A DNA stretch of 64,000 nt from positions 1-64,000 of the forward strand of contig BLAL01000319.1 of the NCBI GenBank assembly GCA_015698045.1, written 5' to 3'. Within the stretch, counting starts at the first letter, position 1. Each line of letters starts with the position of its first letter. The notes beneath the pieces are model-generated. The model saw only the letters and a program-made list of their open reading frames with translations, did no database searches and was not told the DNA's origin. The translations under genes were made by a program, and so were the position numbers. The stretch comes from Rhizophagus clarus (taxonomy: Eukaryota > Glomeromycota > Glomeromycetes > Glomerales > Glomeraceae). Shown piece by piece: positions 35,318-45,991 of this stretch.

Positions 35318-36070
35318 TGGTGTTGCCAGACGAAAAGTACGACCGGACTTTTGGAATTAAGGTAAGGGAGGGGTTGGAGGAAGTGTTTCAGTGTTTTTTT
35401 TAACTAATTAAGTATTATCTTTTTTTTTACTTTTTGTAGTGTTGCCAGATGAAAAGCACGATCAGACTTTTGGAATTAAGGTAAGGGAGGGTGGAAAAGT
35501 GTTTTTTGGTGTTTTTTAACTAATTAATTAATTATTTTTTATTTTTTTGTAGTGTTGCCGGATGAAAGGCATGACCAGACTTTTGAAATTAAGGTAAGGG
35601 AGAGGTTGGGGGAGGTGTTTCATTATTTTTTTTTAACTAATTAATTAATTATTTTTTATTTTTATTTTTTGTAGTGTTGCCGGACGAAAAGCATAACCAG
35701 ACTTTTGAAATTAAGGTAAGGGAGGGTGGGAAGTGTTTTTCGGTATTTTTTTTTAACTAATTAATTAATTATTTTTTATTTTTATTTTTTGTAGTATTGC
35801 CAGACGAAAGACATGACCGGACTTTTGGAATTAAAGTAAGGAAGGGTGGGAAGTGTTTTTCGGTATTTTTTTTTAACTAATTAATTATTTTTTTTTTACT
35901 TTTTGTAGTGTTGCCAGACGAAAAACATGACCGGACTTTTGGAATTAAGGTAAGGGAGGGTAGGTGAGGCGTTTTTCATTGTTCTTTTTTTAACTAATTA
36001 ATTATTTTTTTTTATTTTTTGTAGTGTTGCCGGGTAAAAAACACGACCGGACTTTTGGAATTAGGGTATT
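35318..36070 (+). other. Micro-exon array B, 7 units inside a hAT-type element
   Basis: Seven units of about 112-122 bp. Each has acceptor TTTTTTGTAG, a 41-nt block from TGTTGCCAGACGAAAAG to CTTTTGGAATTAAG, donor GTAAGGGAGG, a TTAATTAATTAA palindrome and a long T-run. One frame of the block reads LPDEKHDRTFGIK. Since 41 is not a multiple of three, joined blocks would change frame, and one of the three frames ends in TAA at the donor. So the array is not an obvious long coding repeat; a non-coding or regulatory transcript, or a splice-mimicking satellite, is equally possible. Confidence 0.6.
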
Positions 36071-36239
36071 AAAAACTGAAAAAGAATAATAAAAATAAAT
36101 AAATTTGATATAAAATACCGAAAAAAAGTGAAAAAATAAATAAAATAAAATAAATTTTGGTAAATACCGAGTAATTTAATTTACCAAAATTAGTATTTTT
36201 TAAAAATAAATCCACGTATATTTATTATAAACTCTACGC

Positions 36240-36370
36240 AAATATAATATGTGAGTTACTCCCAAATTGTCCGATCTACGCAAACTCAATTTGTAGGTTT
36301 AAAAAGTAATTTCATATAAACTCAACGCAAACCTGTATGTGAGTTATATTAGTATTATTCGGGGTCCTGC
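36240..36370. repeat. Right end of the nested array-B element
   Basis: ACTCAACGCAAACCTGTATG to GTGAGTTATATTAGTATTAT and CGGGGTCCT matches, inverted, 57465-57600. The base after GGGGTCCT begins GCTAGAAC. GCTATAAC precedes the array-B segment at 35211-35218, a 7 of 8 match that may be its target duplication. The left TIR of this copy is missing. Confidence 0.55.
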
Positions 36371-36654
36371 TAGAACCATTAGTTCTGGTGTTTTTTTTTG
36401 TAACTTTACATATAAAAACGCCTAGTTTCAGCTTTTTTTTTTGATAATAAAGCTTGAGCCAGCTTAAGCCAGCTCAAGCTCAACTTGGCTTGAGCCAGAA
36501 TTTTTCATGGCTCAGCTTGGCTTGAATGAGTTGAGCCAAGATTTTTTGTGGCTTGACTCATTTTGGCTCAAGCCAGAATTTTTTTTTCAAGCCAAGCCAA
36601 GTTAGACTGTAGCTTGACTTGAGCCGGCTCATGCAGAGCTTTAATCATTAATAA

Positions 36655-37555
36655 CCATTAAATTAACTGGCCAGATTTTTTTCTGAAAAATAAACTGTTT
36701 TTTTTAAAAAAAAATTTTATTAATGAAAAACTGAATTTTTTTACTTTTAGTAATAATAAGAAATCAGTTTCTTTATTAGTTAAATTAAAAAATTATATTT
36801 ATTAAAAAAAATTTTTTTTTTGCAGACAATCTGCAATTCTGCAATTCTGCAATATTTTCGTAATTGAATTGTATTACTAGTGGCTCTTTGCAGTATTGCA
36901 GAATATTTTCAAAATTGCAGACAATTGCGGATTGTGGAATTGTGAACATTTAGACTTCAAAATCTGCAATATTCCGCAATATTACAAATCACAATTATTC
37001 TGCAATTACCTATTTGCAGCATCATACTGGCATCATCCTTAGTAAAAAGTTAAATCTGAATCACATATTGGCATTCTGATTCATACGGCAAAAAGAAATT
37101 CTGATTGATATTAATTTGCATCATAAAATCACCTTTAGATCACCACAAATCAGATGAATATAACTAAAAATTACCCAGCATGTTTGCAAATAGACTAAAA
37201 CTATTTTTCTTAATTTGACTTGTGGAAGTAGAAGGAGAAAAGACTAACATATCTTTAAATATAATTACTTTTGATTTTGAAGCGTATTCTCATGTAATAA
37301 ATTGCTAAAAGATATAAAAGAATTTTTTTCTTTCAAGAGAGTATTGTTAGTAGAAAACAACTATTGTTGTTATTATTTCTTCAGTTTTTTTTAGCAGCTT
37401 TTTTTTAAGATTTGGATAGTAATAAGTTAAGATAATTATGATTAACGTAAAGGTATGATATCTTTTATATCATTAAGATTTATTAAATCTAATTGATGTT
37501 GCTGATCTCTTAAACTTTTCATATTGGAAATTTATTATTATTTTATAGTAATAGA
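36655..37555. other. AT-rich interval with CTGCAAT repeats
   Basis: Between 36825 and 37020 the words TCTGCAAT, TTGCAG and ATTGCAGAATATT recur in both orientations; similar words occur at 60175-60260 and 63700-63810. Probably eroded TIR elements. No gene. Confidence 0.4.
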
Positions 37556-37558
37556 TTA

Positions 37559-37738
37559 TAAATGCCACCCAAATTATTTTAAGTAAATCTCAAATTAATT
37601 TGTATATTTTGACAATCATAATTCCCAAATCCTAAATGTATAAATTGCAAAATTTATATATGTAATTTGTAAATTAATTTGGATTTGTACATTTAGGCTG
37701 CTATAATCCCAAATTATTTTAGATTTGAGTGGCATTTA
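37559..37738. mobile_element. 180-bp MITE with TA duplication
   Basis: Left TAAATGCCACCCAAAT and right (reverse strand) TAAATGCCACTCAAAT, flanked by TA at 37557-37558 and 37739-37740. The whole element is AT-rich and largely self-complementary. TA targeting suggests a Tc1/mariner-driven MITE. Confidence 0.75.
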
Positions 37739-37740
37739 TA

Positions 37741-39765
37741 TAATAAACTAATGCTTCTATATTTCCTTAGTAATAATAACCTTTTGAAAGAAATTATTGT
37801 TAATGAATATATTAAAAAAAGTAATGAGAAAAGTTTTAGTTACATGCAGAACTATATTATTTTTATTCTTATTGTCACTATAAGGTTGTTATATTTCTTA
37901 AAAAAAGAGTTATAAATTGGGGTGTTACTAAGAAATGTAAAAGTTATGTTAAAACATATCTGCTAATTTGCAGAATTTACCGATCATTAGTTGTGTGGCG
38001 CAATACTGATTAAAATAGATCAAAACTGTTCCCACATAAGAAAAAATAAGCAAAAAATGTAAAAAATAAGTAAAATAACCTTTTAAGATCTCTCCCAAAA
38101 ATTTTATCCCTTTTAATCTGAGCCCAGTAGAAGAAATTTCTAAAAAAAAAGGAAAAAAATATTATAAAGTTAGTCCATTAAAAAAAAGAAACAAAATTTC
38201 AGAATATTAAATAATTTAACGAAAAAAAATTAATTTAAAAATAATTAATAACAAATATCAAATAGATTTTAATAAAAAACTATTCAATACATAATTTAAA
38301 TTTGTTAAAATATCATTATTAACACAGAGCTATTTATTTATTTAAAGATTTTTTTGAATAATTTTGCTGTTTATATAAGATTTTTTTATAAACTATAAAA
38401 AAAAAAATAATAAAAAATAGCTGCAAGTTTTATACAATGTAAAATAACTACTGGTATATTTGCAAAAATTCTCAACTTACTTTGATGGGAAAGTTGATGG
38501 GGAGTTGATAAGAAGTTCAATAGGAAGTTCACGAAAGAAAAAAATTTTTTAATGCTACTTTGTTGTAGTAATTTCTTGATATTATGTGTCATATGATCAT
38601 ATAGCATAAATATAACCAATTTTTGTGAAACTTGCGAAACTTATTTTTTATTAAATTAACGTCAAATTCTTTAGTTTAGGTTAATTTTATTAATTCTGCT
38701 GATCGGTCCATATGAAACTCTTAGTTTTTATAAATAAAACTTTTTAAATAATTTAAAATATGAAATTTAAAATATTGAAGGTCTTTCATATTAGGTGTAT
38801 TTGAGGTCAATAAACTTATTTTTTCTACTTTTGCAACTGGTTTTATTAGTAAAAAACCTGGTTTTATGACAAATAAAAATTTTTTTTTTTGTAAAAATTT
38901 GATTCACAGATCTATAGGAAAGAATTTTCTATAAAATCTATTAGAATATTATAATATAAGCTATTATGTATTTGTGAACCTTTTTTTAATTTTTCAAAAG
39001 TTTTTAAATATATATATATATATTTATTTATTTATTTATACAAATTTTATATTTTTCTTTATTAAATTATTTAAAGGTTTTGCAACTTTTAAAAAATCTT
39101 CAATAAATTTTTTATAATATAAATATAAACTTAAGAATAATCTTACATCTTTTATATTATTAGATTATTTAATATTTTGAATTTTTTCAAATTTTTTTGG
39201 ATTTGATTGTAATTAATCTACTTTTATAATATCTTAAAAATTTAATATTTCATTTTTTAAATTTACATTTCTTTAACTTCAATTCTTTTATTTTCTTTAG
39301 TACTTTTTCAAGGTAATTCATATATTTCTTGAAAGTCTTATAATAATTTTTCCTTTAAAAGCATCCCTAGTTTAAGTAATAATAACTGATATAATAAATA
39401 CAAAATATATTTAATTATTTAATTTTATAATATGTAATCTTATTTATTATATTATTTTTTTATTTATTGTGTACATATTTTATAATGATTAATTTCAAAA
39501 CTTTTGGATATATTTATTTTTGCAAAATTTACACTTAAAAATTAATTATAAAATTAAATTTGTTAGAAATTGAATAATACATTAAATTGTCTTCTAACAT
39601 GTTATAAAAATATTTTGAACTAATATTTTCTAATTAAATTTACTTTTTTAAGATAAATATTATAATTTTGTAAGATTTTGAAACTAATTAGTTATGAATA
39701 TTATGACTTTGTATATGGTAGCAAAAAAAAAAAACTTTAAAAAATCAAATGAACTTGATATATTT
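37741..39765. other. AT-rich interval, no gene seen
   Basis: Long A/T runs, a TA microsatellite (39009-39025) and short minus-strand open frames without protein-like content. Nothing supportable. Confidence 0.5.
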
Positions 39766-40318
39766 TTATCCACTCTCTTCTTCAACTTTGTCACCATCTT
39801 TACTCACTTCACCCTCTTCTATATTCACATTACCTTCTTCTATAAGCTCATTACCTTTTTCCATATTCTCTTTACCTTTTTCTATATTCTTTACCTTTCC
39901 TTTTTGTTTGATGCAACCTGTCCACCATTGCAAAGATACTACTAAAGCAATGCCAATTAATAAACCACCAATACCAGTACCAGCAGAAACACCACTGCAA
40001 CTATTACAAGGATTACAAACAGCAGTAGCAACAGCACCGCCATCACCACCACCACCACCAGCAACAGCAGTAGCACCACCACCAACAACAGCAGTAGCCC
40101 CACCACCAGCAACAGCAGTAGCCCCACCACCAGCAACAGCAGTAGCCCCACGGGGTGCTATCTGTCCATTACTATAAAATTTATTAAAAATTTAGCGAAA
40201 TAACCTTAAATAATTTAATTTGCAACATAACTTACTCTGAAATTCCTTGCGTTGATGTTGAGAGTAACAAAATTAAAAATATCAAAAGTAAAAGAACATT
40301 TTTTGTTGAAAATTTCAT
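39766..40318 (-). CDS. Secreted Gly/Ala-rich single-pass membrane protein, type 1
   Basis: Two exons: 40318-40236 and 40171-39766, with a 64-bp intron (GTAAGT...TTTATAG). Product 162 residues. Signal peptide STKNVLLLLIFLILLLSTST, then repeats of ATAVAGGG (residues about 36-75), a CNPCNSC cluster, a membrane segment GVSAGTGIGGLLIGIALVVS followed by WW, and a charged tail with repeats such as EKGKENMEKGNELIEEGN. This predicts a type I surface protein with a Gly/Ala ectodomain and an acidic/basic cytoplasmic tail. It is divergent from the type 2 gene at 40614, sharing 295 bp of upstream DNA. The long Pro-rich plus-strand frame over it is a shadow. Function unknown; cell-surface or wall role is inference. 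Confidence 0.78.
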
Positions 40319-40613
40319 TCTTACTAAATTAAAAGAATAAAGCGGAATGTTTTTTTTTTTTTAAAAAAAAAAATAACTTTAAAAAAGGTTGTTGGACATG
40401 TATGCATGATGCCCGAGTTGCAGACGGATAACGTTGTCCGAATTAGTTGCAGACGGGTATCTAAATTAGGAATTAGGAATCATTTTTACTGTACCCTTGT
40501 GCCAAACCATATTAATATAAATGTTGATTCGTCTCCAACTTTTTGCTACTACTTTCATTTCTCTCTCACCTTTTATTCAAAAAAAAAAAAATTTTTTTGC
40601 AAATTCATAAATT
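40319..40613. promoter_or_regulatory. Shared divergent promoter, copy 1
   Basis: 295 bp between two divergent starts. It contains two copies of GTTGCAGACGG (40417 and 40446), a TAGGAATTAGGAATCAT segment and a TATA-like TATTAATATAAATG (40509-40522) about 95 bp before the type 2 ATG. The same arrangement recurs at 46594-46924 in inverted orientation with four GTCTGCAA motifs, supporting regulatory function. Confidence 0.6.
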
Positions 40614-41201
40614 ATGAATATGTCACAGAAGATTATTCTTTTACTTTTGGCCTTTTTAATTTTGTTAATTTCAACATCAACTCAAGAAATTATTTCGCAT
40701 AGAGCGCTATCAGATTCAGAGTAAGTTATAATTATTTGTATATATTATAAAGATTATATTGCTAAAACGATATATAATTAAAATTTATATAGAAATGAAT
40801 TAGTATCTCGTGGTAGTTCTGGTGGTGGAGGTGCTGCTGCTGCCGGTGGTGGAGGTGCTGCTGCCGCTGGTGGTGGAGGTGCTGCTGCTGCCGGTGGTGG
40901 TGGAGGTGCTGCTGCTGCTTCTGGTGGAGGTGCTGCTGCTGCTTCTGGTGGTGGTGCTGCTGCTGCTTCTGGTGGTGGTGGAGGTGCTGCTGCTGCCGGT
41001 GGTGGTGGAGGTGCTGGCGGTGGCGGTTCTAGTGGTGGTGGAGGTGCTGCTGCTGCTGGTGGTTGTGCTGCTGCTGGTGGTGGTGCTGATGGTGGTGGTG
41101 GTGCTGCTGCTTGTTCTGACGGCGTTTCTATTGGTGTTGGCATTTCTAGTCTTTGTCTAGTAGTTTTTACATCTTTTATTATAACTAGTGCGGTAATTTA
41201 A
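40614..41201 (+). CDS. Secreted Gly/Ala-rich membrane or GPI-anchored protein, type 2
   Basis: Exon 1 40614-40720, intron 40721-40792 (GTAAGT...TATATAG), exon 2 40793-41201; 171 residues in one frame. Signal peptide QKIILLLLAFLILLISTSTQ, then EIISHRALSDSE, ENELVSRGSS, and a long run of alternating GGGG and AAAA blocks broken by single Ser, Cys or Asp. It ends ACSDGVSIGVGISS then LCLVVFTSFIITSAVI, a hydrophobic tail running to the stop. Cys-Ser-Asp-Gly before the tail fits a GPI-anchor site or a tail-anchored segment. The start is chosen because the signal peptide is conserved in the paralogue at 46593. Leu/Val-rich and Pro-rich open frames over exon 2 are shadows. Confidence 0.8.
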
Positions 41202-41345
41202 ATAATTTTTTTTTTTTTTTTTTTTAAAAATTTTATCGAAATGATTTATTACTAAATTAAGAAAATCATTTTAAAGTTTAAACCCTTTGTAATTTATCTA
41301 TTTTAGTAATATTTTGTGCACATTTTTATGTTGTGTAATTGTGCA
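41202..41345. repeat. Downstream end of the inverted duplication, copy 1
   Basis: CTTTGTAATTTATCTATTTT and TTTGTGCACATTTTTATGTT match the reverse complement of about 45690-45760, so the duplicated block extends about 140 bp past the type 2 stop. Confidence 0.65.
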
Positions 41346-41477
41346 CATGTACACCTGTACACATTGCGCACATATACGTTATAATTCAAATCGATTTTAT
41401 ATGCATCATTTAAAAATATTTTTAATAAAAAAAATGAATTCGCTTTTATCTGTCTAATTAAACATATTCTTCGACTC

Positions 41478-41640
41478 CTATTCTTTGCAGAAGCTTTTAA
41501 ATCAAAATCACATCGTGACTAAGTTATGACCAAGGTTTGATCACGATATGGTCAAGTCAATCGTATGTATAAGGTTGACACATTAAAGAGGATCGTCGCC
41601 TGATTTAACCGGGTCGTATAAATATATTATCGAGATCATT
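41478..41640. repeat. Dispersed repeat, copy 2
   Basis: CTTTGCAGAAGCTTTTAAAT, CATCGTGACTAAG, GACCAAGG, CACGATATGGTC and ATCGTCGCCTGAT match 10521-10715. Confidence 0.6.
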
Positions 41641-41645
41641 ATCGA

Positions 41646-42758
41646 AATCGTTAAATGTAAAATGTATTATCAAAAATTTTAAAATGCATTGATAAAATCG
41701 CTAAAATGTATTGTCAGATTTGTAAACAAATTTGTAAAAGTGTAAATATTGATATTTTTAACGTTCTAAAATTACAATTGCCCTCATTTGTCATTATGAT
41801 CTATACTATATACCGGGCAATTTAGTATTATTCGATTTGTTTTCCTGTCAAAAGTCCCTATAGAGTAAAGAAATAGGATCATTCAGTTAATATATCATTT
41901 CCTTTCCAAAAAAAGCAAAAAAAAAATGCTATACAAACAAAACTTGATATTCTCATTTCCAAGAGCTCCTCCCAAAATCTCCGCAAAATAAAGATAGAAA
42001 TGTGGTTCTTTAAAAAAAAAAAAAAAAAAAATAGTACTAGTTTCGTTGTTTCAATAAATTTGCGATTTACCACTCCACTATCCAAAAATTGATCACCAGA
42101 ACCTACAAAAAAGAAGGAATAGGTAGCAGCCATCTCTTAAATTTTTTTAAAAAAAAAATATGCAAGGTGAGAAGAAAATGGTTTAGAGAAAGATAAGGAA
42201 TTTTATTTGGTTTCTCTATTGGATTTTATCCTTTAGTTAGGTTACCATTGTTTGGAATGTTATTCTATGGTGTTACTCAGGTATGATATCTTTAAAATGC
42301 TTTTTATTTCTTGGATCTACGTAACGATATTTTATAACTCGTTTCCACTCCAGGTGGAGGTGGTGGTTCCTAATAACAAAGCAGTATTTAGGAAAAACAT
42401 TATTTAGCATGTTTAAGTTTTAAAAAAAGAAAGAATTACTGTTTTGATATTATATTTATTAAGACAATTCAACTATAGAATTTTATTTTTTTATTTTTTT
42501 TGTATGTAATATAAATTAAAAAAAAAATTTGATTGATTAATGTTTCATGAGGACAGCCCACGGATCTTCGAGAAAAGATTCTTTTATAATATCTACTTAC
42601 AGTATATCAATATCATTAATATTAGATACAATACTCTGTTCATTAAATCTGCGTTTCTGCAATATAAAATTTTTTTAAAAAAATAATAAATACATAGATG
42701 AACAAAAACAATTAATAAACTACCTTATTTCTTTTTTGTTTACTGTTACGTTACGACC
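41646..42758. other. Interval with unresolved exon-like pieces
   Basis: Minus strand from ATG at 42133 reads MAATYSFFFVGSGDQFLDSG, VVNRKFIETTK, and in another frame AEILGGALGNENIKF, which looks protein-like but I could not build a gene. Plus strand 42203-42288 reads FGFSIGFYPLVRLPLFGMLF then YGVTQ with a GTATGA donor and a CTCCAG acceptor near 42354. No family recognised. The rest is AT-rich. Confidence 0.3.
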
Positions 42759-43016
42759 ATGCGACCACCACCACCGAAATTTCTCTTTTCTTTTTTTTTG
42801 ACGATATCTAGTGTTATTATTATTATTTTTTCTTCATTTGATCCTTGTCGCTGTTCTTGTGATATTATTATCAACATCAGTAGGATTGTGAGTAGATGCA
42901 CGGTTTCGGCTGAAATGATAAGAAATCAACATGAAGTCGTGGTAATGAAGTTAAGTGAATTCGAATTGCCAACCGGCGGAATTGGTGGAAATGATAATTT
43001 TATTCTTCAGACATAA
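42759..43016 (+). CDS. Small putative secreted or membrane-anchored protein
   Basis: 85 codons from ATG at 42759. N-terminus MRPPPPKFLFSFFLTISSVI then IIIFSS is a good signal peptide or signal anchor, followed by a Cys cluster DPCRCSCD, then IVSRCTVSAEMIRNQHEVVV and FELPTGGIGGNDNFI before the stop. Size and layout fit a small secreted protein, but there is no homology evidence and the frame could be chance in a T-rich region. An acceptor-like CATCAG/TAG near 42882 would disrupt the frame if used. Confidence 0.35.
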   Translation: MRPPPPKFLFSFFLTISSVIIIIFSSFDPCRCSCDIIINISRIVSRCTVSAEMIRNQHEVVVMKLSEFELPTGGIGGNDNFILQT

Positions 43017-43199
43017 TTTATAAATATTTACAACCAATATAATGAATTTAGCTAACCAAATCAAAATTGTGTTTTTAAGGCTTTTACTTTTTCTTCTCGG
43101 ATCTCTCAATTTAGGTGGTCTATATACAATTTGTTTTTTTGAGAGGAAATCACGGAGGAAATAATGGAAGAGGACACGGTAAAAGTATAGACTCAAAGA

Positions 43200-43950
43200 A
43201 AATGCTATGTTCAGAGACCCGAAAAATCACCTAAATTAAAAAGAAAAAATAAAATTGTTAATTAATATTAAAATGAAATTTTAAGAAAAAGGCGCCAACA
43301 CTTACGAATTCACAAGAAAAAGTCATTTGAAACCTAAAGAAATAAAATAAATAAACAATTCTAAAAAAAAATAAATAAAAAAATGGAAAATCATTGAAAA
43401 TTAGTGAATATTAACCTTCATTTCAAAAACCTAAAAGAGAAATCGCTAGATTTGAAAGAAAAAAGGAGTCAAAGACATAAAAGAAAAGGTGGAAAGTTAG
43501 AAGTGCCAGATGAATACCAACATTTCGATAAAGAAAAATGGGATCTAAAAAAAGAAAAGAAAATTGTTAGTAATGAAGACTAAAAGAAAGTAATAAAACG
43601 AAAAATGAAATAAACAAAAAGAGAATCTGTAAAATCTAAAAATTCGAAAGAGAAACCAAAATCTTATCGAAAAGACAATAATTAATAACAAAACAAAAAG
43701 AAAAAAAAAGGAAAAAAGGGCACCTACCTCCATTTTCGAAAAAATCGGCAGAAACTAAAAGAAAAGAAAATCGAAATCATATATCCGAGAAAACCTCCTA
43801 AAATAAAGAGAGAATCTCTCTCATCTTTTTCCGTTCTCACTTCCACTTTTCGTTGGTAAATCTTCAATGAAACGTTAGACTATTTCTTTCTTTTTTTTTA
43901 GATACTTTTTTTGATCTCCTTGGATGTAAAATTATGGTAAATTTTCATTT
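43200..43950 (-). other. Micro-exon-like array D
   Basis: On the minus strand, acceptor TTTCTTTTAG precedes blocks such as TTTCTGCCGATTTTTTCG...ATGGAG with donor GTAGGTG (about 43731), and AAACCT/AGGTTTCAAATGACTTTT with donor GTAAGTG (about 43301). At 43906 on the plus strand TTTTTTTAG/ATAC...ATTATG/GTAAAT is a plus-strand block like array A. Blocks are short and drifted. The ATGGAG block resembles 48534 on the other strand (ATGGAAGTGG). Confidence 0.35.
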
Positions 43951-44163
43951 TTTTTTCTTTTTTACCTGTTTTATTTTAATGAGTGGTTAACGGAAAGGTA
44001 AAGGACATGACAAAGAAGAGAAGATAAAAACGAAGGAAGTGAAAGAACGAAAGAAATAGGAAGATTGAAAAAAGCTTAAAGAGAATGTAAAGTAGTTTAA
44101 ATCAAACTGAATAGTTGTTATTATACCACGTGATTCACTGAGACTTAAAATTGTAAGAGTTTT

Positions 44164-44362
44164 AACGCATCAATGGAGATGGCTTATTTTCATCACTATT
44201 ATTAAAAGTTGAAGCTGATAAATTGAATTACGGTCATTCAATCATTTATCTTCAATTCCAAGTTCTTAAACATGAAATAGATTGGACGCAAGACATTACA
44301 TGTTACAAATTTCAAATCCGTGCGACTATTAATATAAGAGAAACAAATTTAAAAATTTCGTG
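44164..44362 (+). CDS. Hypothetical ORF fragment
   Basis: Open frame reading INGDGLFSSLLLKVEADKLN, YGHSIIYLQFQVLKHEIDW, TQDITCYKFQIRATINIRE to a TGA. No ATG. Composition is protein-like. Its ATAGATTGGACGCAA...CATTACA segment resembles 44672-44700 in the next ORF, hinting at a tandem duplication about 415 bp apart. No domain recognised. Confidence 0.3.
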
Positions 44363-44578
44363 ATTATTAAGAAACATTATAAAAATAATTCTATGATCTA
44401 TAAAAAATATATTCCATGCAATCTATTGACGAAACAAAAAAATACATTGTGATCTATTCTATTGAAATGTACCTACTAAGCTAATTTACTTACTTATTAG
44501 TATTAGTAGAAAAACTTAATTTGGACCTTCAATCTAACTAAAAAAAAATGACAATTAAAATAATAATTACACAAATAA

Positions 44579-44761
44579 ATGTCAATTTTTACTAACTTCG
44601 TCCCTAATTCTTGGAATGCCGATCATTGCGAATTTTATACTGTATTACAAATCAAAGTTAAAATATGGAATAGATTGGATGCAAACGCACCACACATTAC
44701 ACAATTCGGTCGATCTAATCATTTTAACCTGAACATTAGACTATTTGGAGTTGCCGATTAA
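44579..44761 (+). CDS. Hypothetical small ORF
   Basis: 60 codons from ATG: MSIFTNFVPNSWNADHCEFY, TVLQIKVKIWNRLDANAPHI, TQFGRSNHFNLNIRLFGVAD. Protein-like composition in AT-rich surroundings. May be a terminal exon or a relic related to the previous ORF. Function unknown. Confidence 0.35.
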   Translation: MSIFTNFVPNSWNADHCEFYTVLQIKVKIWNRLDANAPHITQFGRSNHFNLNIRLFGVAD

Positions 44762-45690
44762 AAAATTTAAAGTTGGAAAGAAACAATCATGTTTTAAAAT
44801 AAATCTTTATCCATCATCTTGATTAGAATAACGTGATAATGGCATGAATTCATTTATAGAAATTCTTTACTAATAATTATGTCATATAATTTGTTACTTT
44901 TTCTAATTTAGGGCCATTTTTATGTGGTGTTGGATCTTGTACTAGCATTACAATAGCCATAATATTTACGAAAATTCGTTACATTAGTTTTTTAAATAAA
45001 ATAAAATTTTTATTTATAATCATATTAATAGCTTAATCTAAAATATATACATACTGAAATCGCATTTTTTATTTATAACCACTATAAAATTTATTAATTA
45101 ATTAATAAAAAAAAATACATAGTGTTTATACACGAAGAAATATCTTGGATTAATTTTTTTTAATCAGTTTTCGATGATATTTACCACCTATTTACCACCT
45201 ATTAAAGACTATTCTTTTATTGCTTTATGACTTCAAAAAGGTGTATCATCTATAGTTTCACGAAATCGTGTTGGACTGTTGGTTAATAACTGCTGTGATT
45301 GTGATCACTTGTAAAGTAAGTAGTCCTTATTTGCAGTCGGCAGTGGTGATAGCAGTGTCGGAACCATTAGTTTTTATCTAGTAATTTTGCATTTTATTAG
45401 TGTTAGCATGATATTTTCATGTGATGGGTTTTTTTTCCAAGGAAAGATTTTCCCTTTGAAATATCAGAATTTATATTTTGATTAGATAGATATATAAAAA
45501 TCTTTTGAAAGAATCTGCATAACGCATGTGTAAAATCTATGTGCATAAAATAGATGATGAATTCCGGATAATCCGGAATTTTTGAAAAATCTCCGGCAAA
45601 TTTTTCTATATATAGTATTTCCGGTAAATTGTAACAAAATCCGATAAAATATTTCTTTCCGGATCCTTAGCCACATGTGTTTTGAATGTG
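44762..45690. other. AT-rich interval with R1 repeat copy 2 and CCGGAT palindromes
   Basis: 45170-45315 is repeat R1 (TTTACCACCTATT, ATCATCTATAGTTTCACGA, GTGATCACTTG) without the MITE insertion. 45555-45665 has several TCCGG words including the palindrome ATTCCGGATAATCCGGAAT. No gene supported. Confidence 0.5.
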
Positions 45691-45991
45691 ACAACATAAA
45701 AATGTGCACAAATATTACTAAAAATAGTAAATTACAAAGAGTCTTTATTTAGTAATAAAACTATCAACTCGTGCACATGATTTTTGGTTCGCACAATCAA
45801 TTTGATTTTATTACGAATGTGCTGATTATAATAATATTGAAAAATAAATCACAACCGGAACTATCTTTAATATTAAATGTAATCAGAATGCTTCATAAAA
45901 TTCCCATTGCTATTCGATATAGACAAAGAACATATGTTATATTGTAAAATAATAAATAATATCAATAACTAATTTTAGTAATAAAAATTAT

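Larger units (their letters stand above)
34824..36643. mobile_element. hAT-type non-autonomous element, 1820 bp, TSD ATCATTAA
   Basis: Left end TAAAGCTCTGCATAAGC, right end (reverse strand) TAAAGCTCTGCATGAGC, exact 8-bp duplication ATCATTAA at 34816-34823 and 36644-36651. Subterminal regions are rich in GGCTTGAGCCAGC-type repeats in both orientations. Inside these lies a palindromic satellite of GCCAGAACTA/TAGTTCTGGC units (35040-35200 and 36371-36425), and inside that the array B segment. No transposase. The nested layering suggests successive insertions. Confidence 0.88.

Noticed and set aside
35318-36070. Regularly spaced repeats resembling a CRISPR array (also 57775-59200)
   Set aside because: The spacers are as conserved as the repeats, units carry splice-site motifs and the setting is a eukaryotic chromosome end.
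39749-40177. Plus-strand Pro/Ala-rich ORF and minus-strand Leu/Val ORF over the type 1 gene
   Set aside because: Shadows. The minus-strand Gly/Ala frame has a signal peptide, a consistent intron and a paralogue.
40778-41160. Pro/Ala-rich minus-strand ORF and Leu/Val-rich plus-strand ORF over the type 2 gene
   Set aside because: Other frames of GGT/GCT repeats. Only the plus-strand Gly/Ala frame joins to the signal-peptide exon.
41879-42133. Minus-strand ORF starting MAATYSFFFVGSGDQF
   Set aside because: The N-terminus looks protein-like but the frame then runs into a poly-T tract and no splice model gave a coherent protein, so it is described in the interval entry and not called as a gene.
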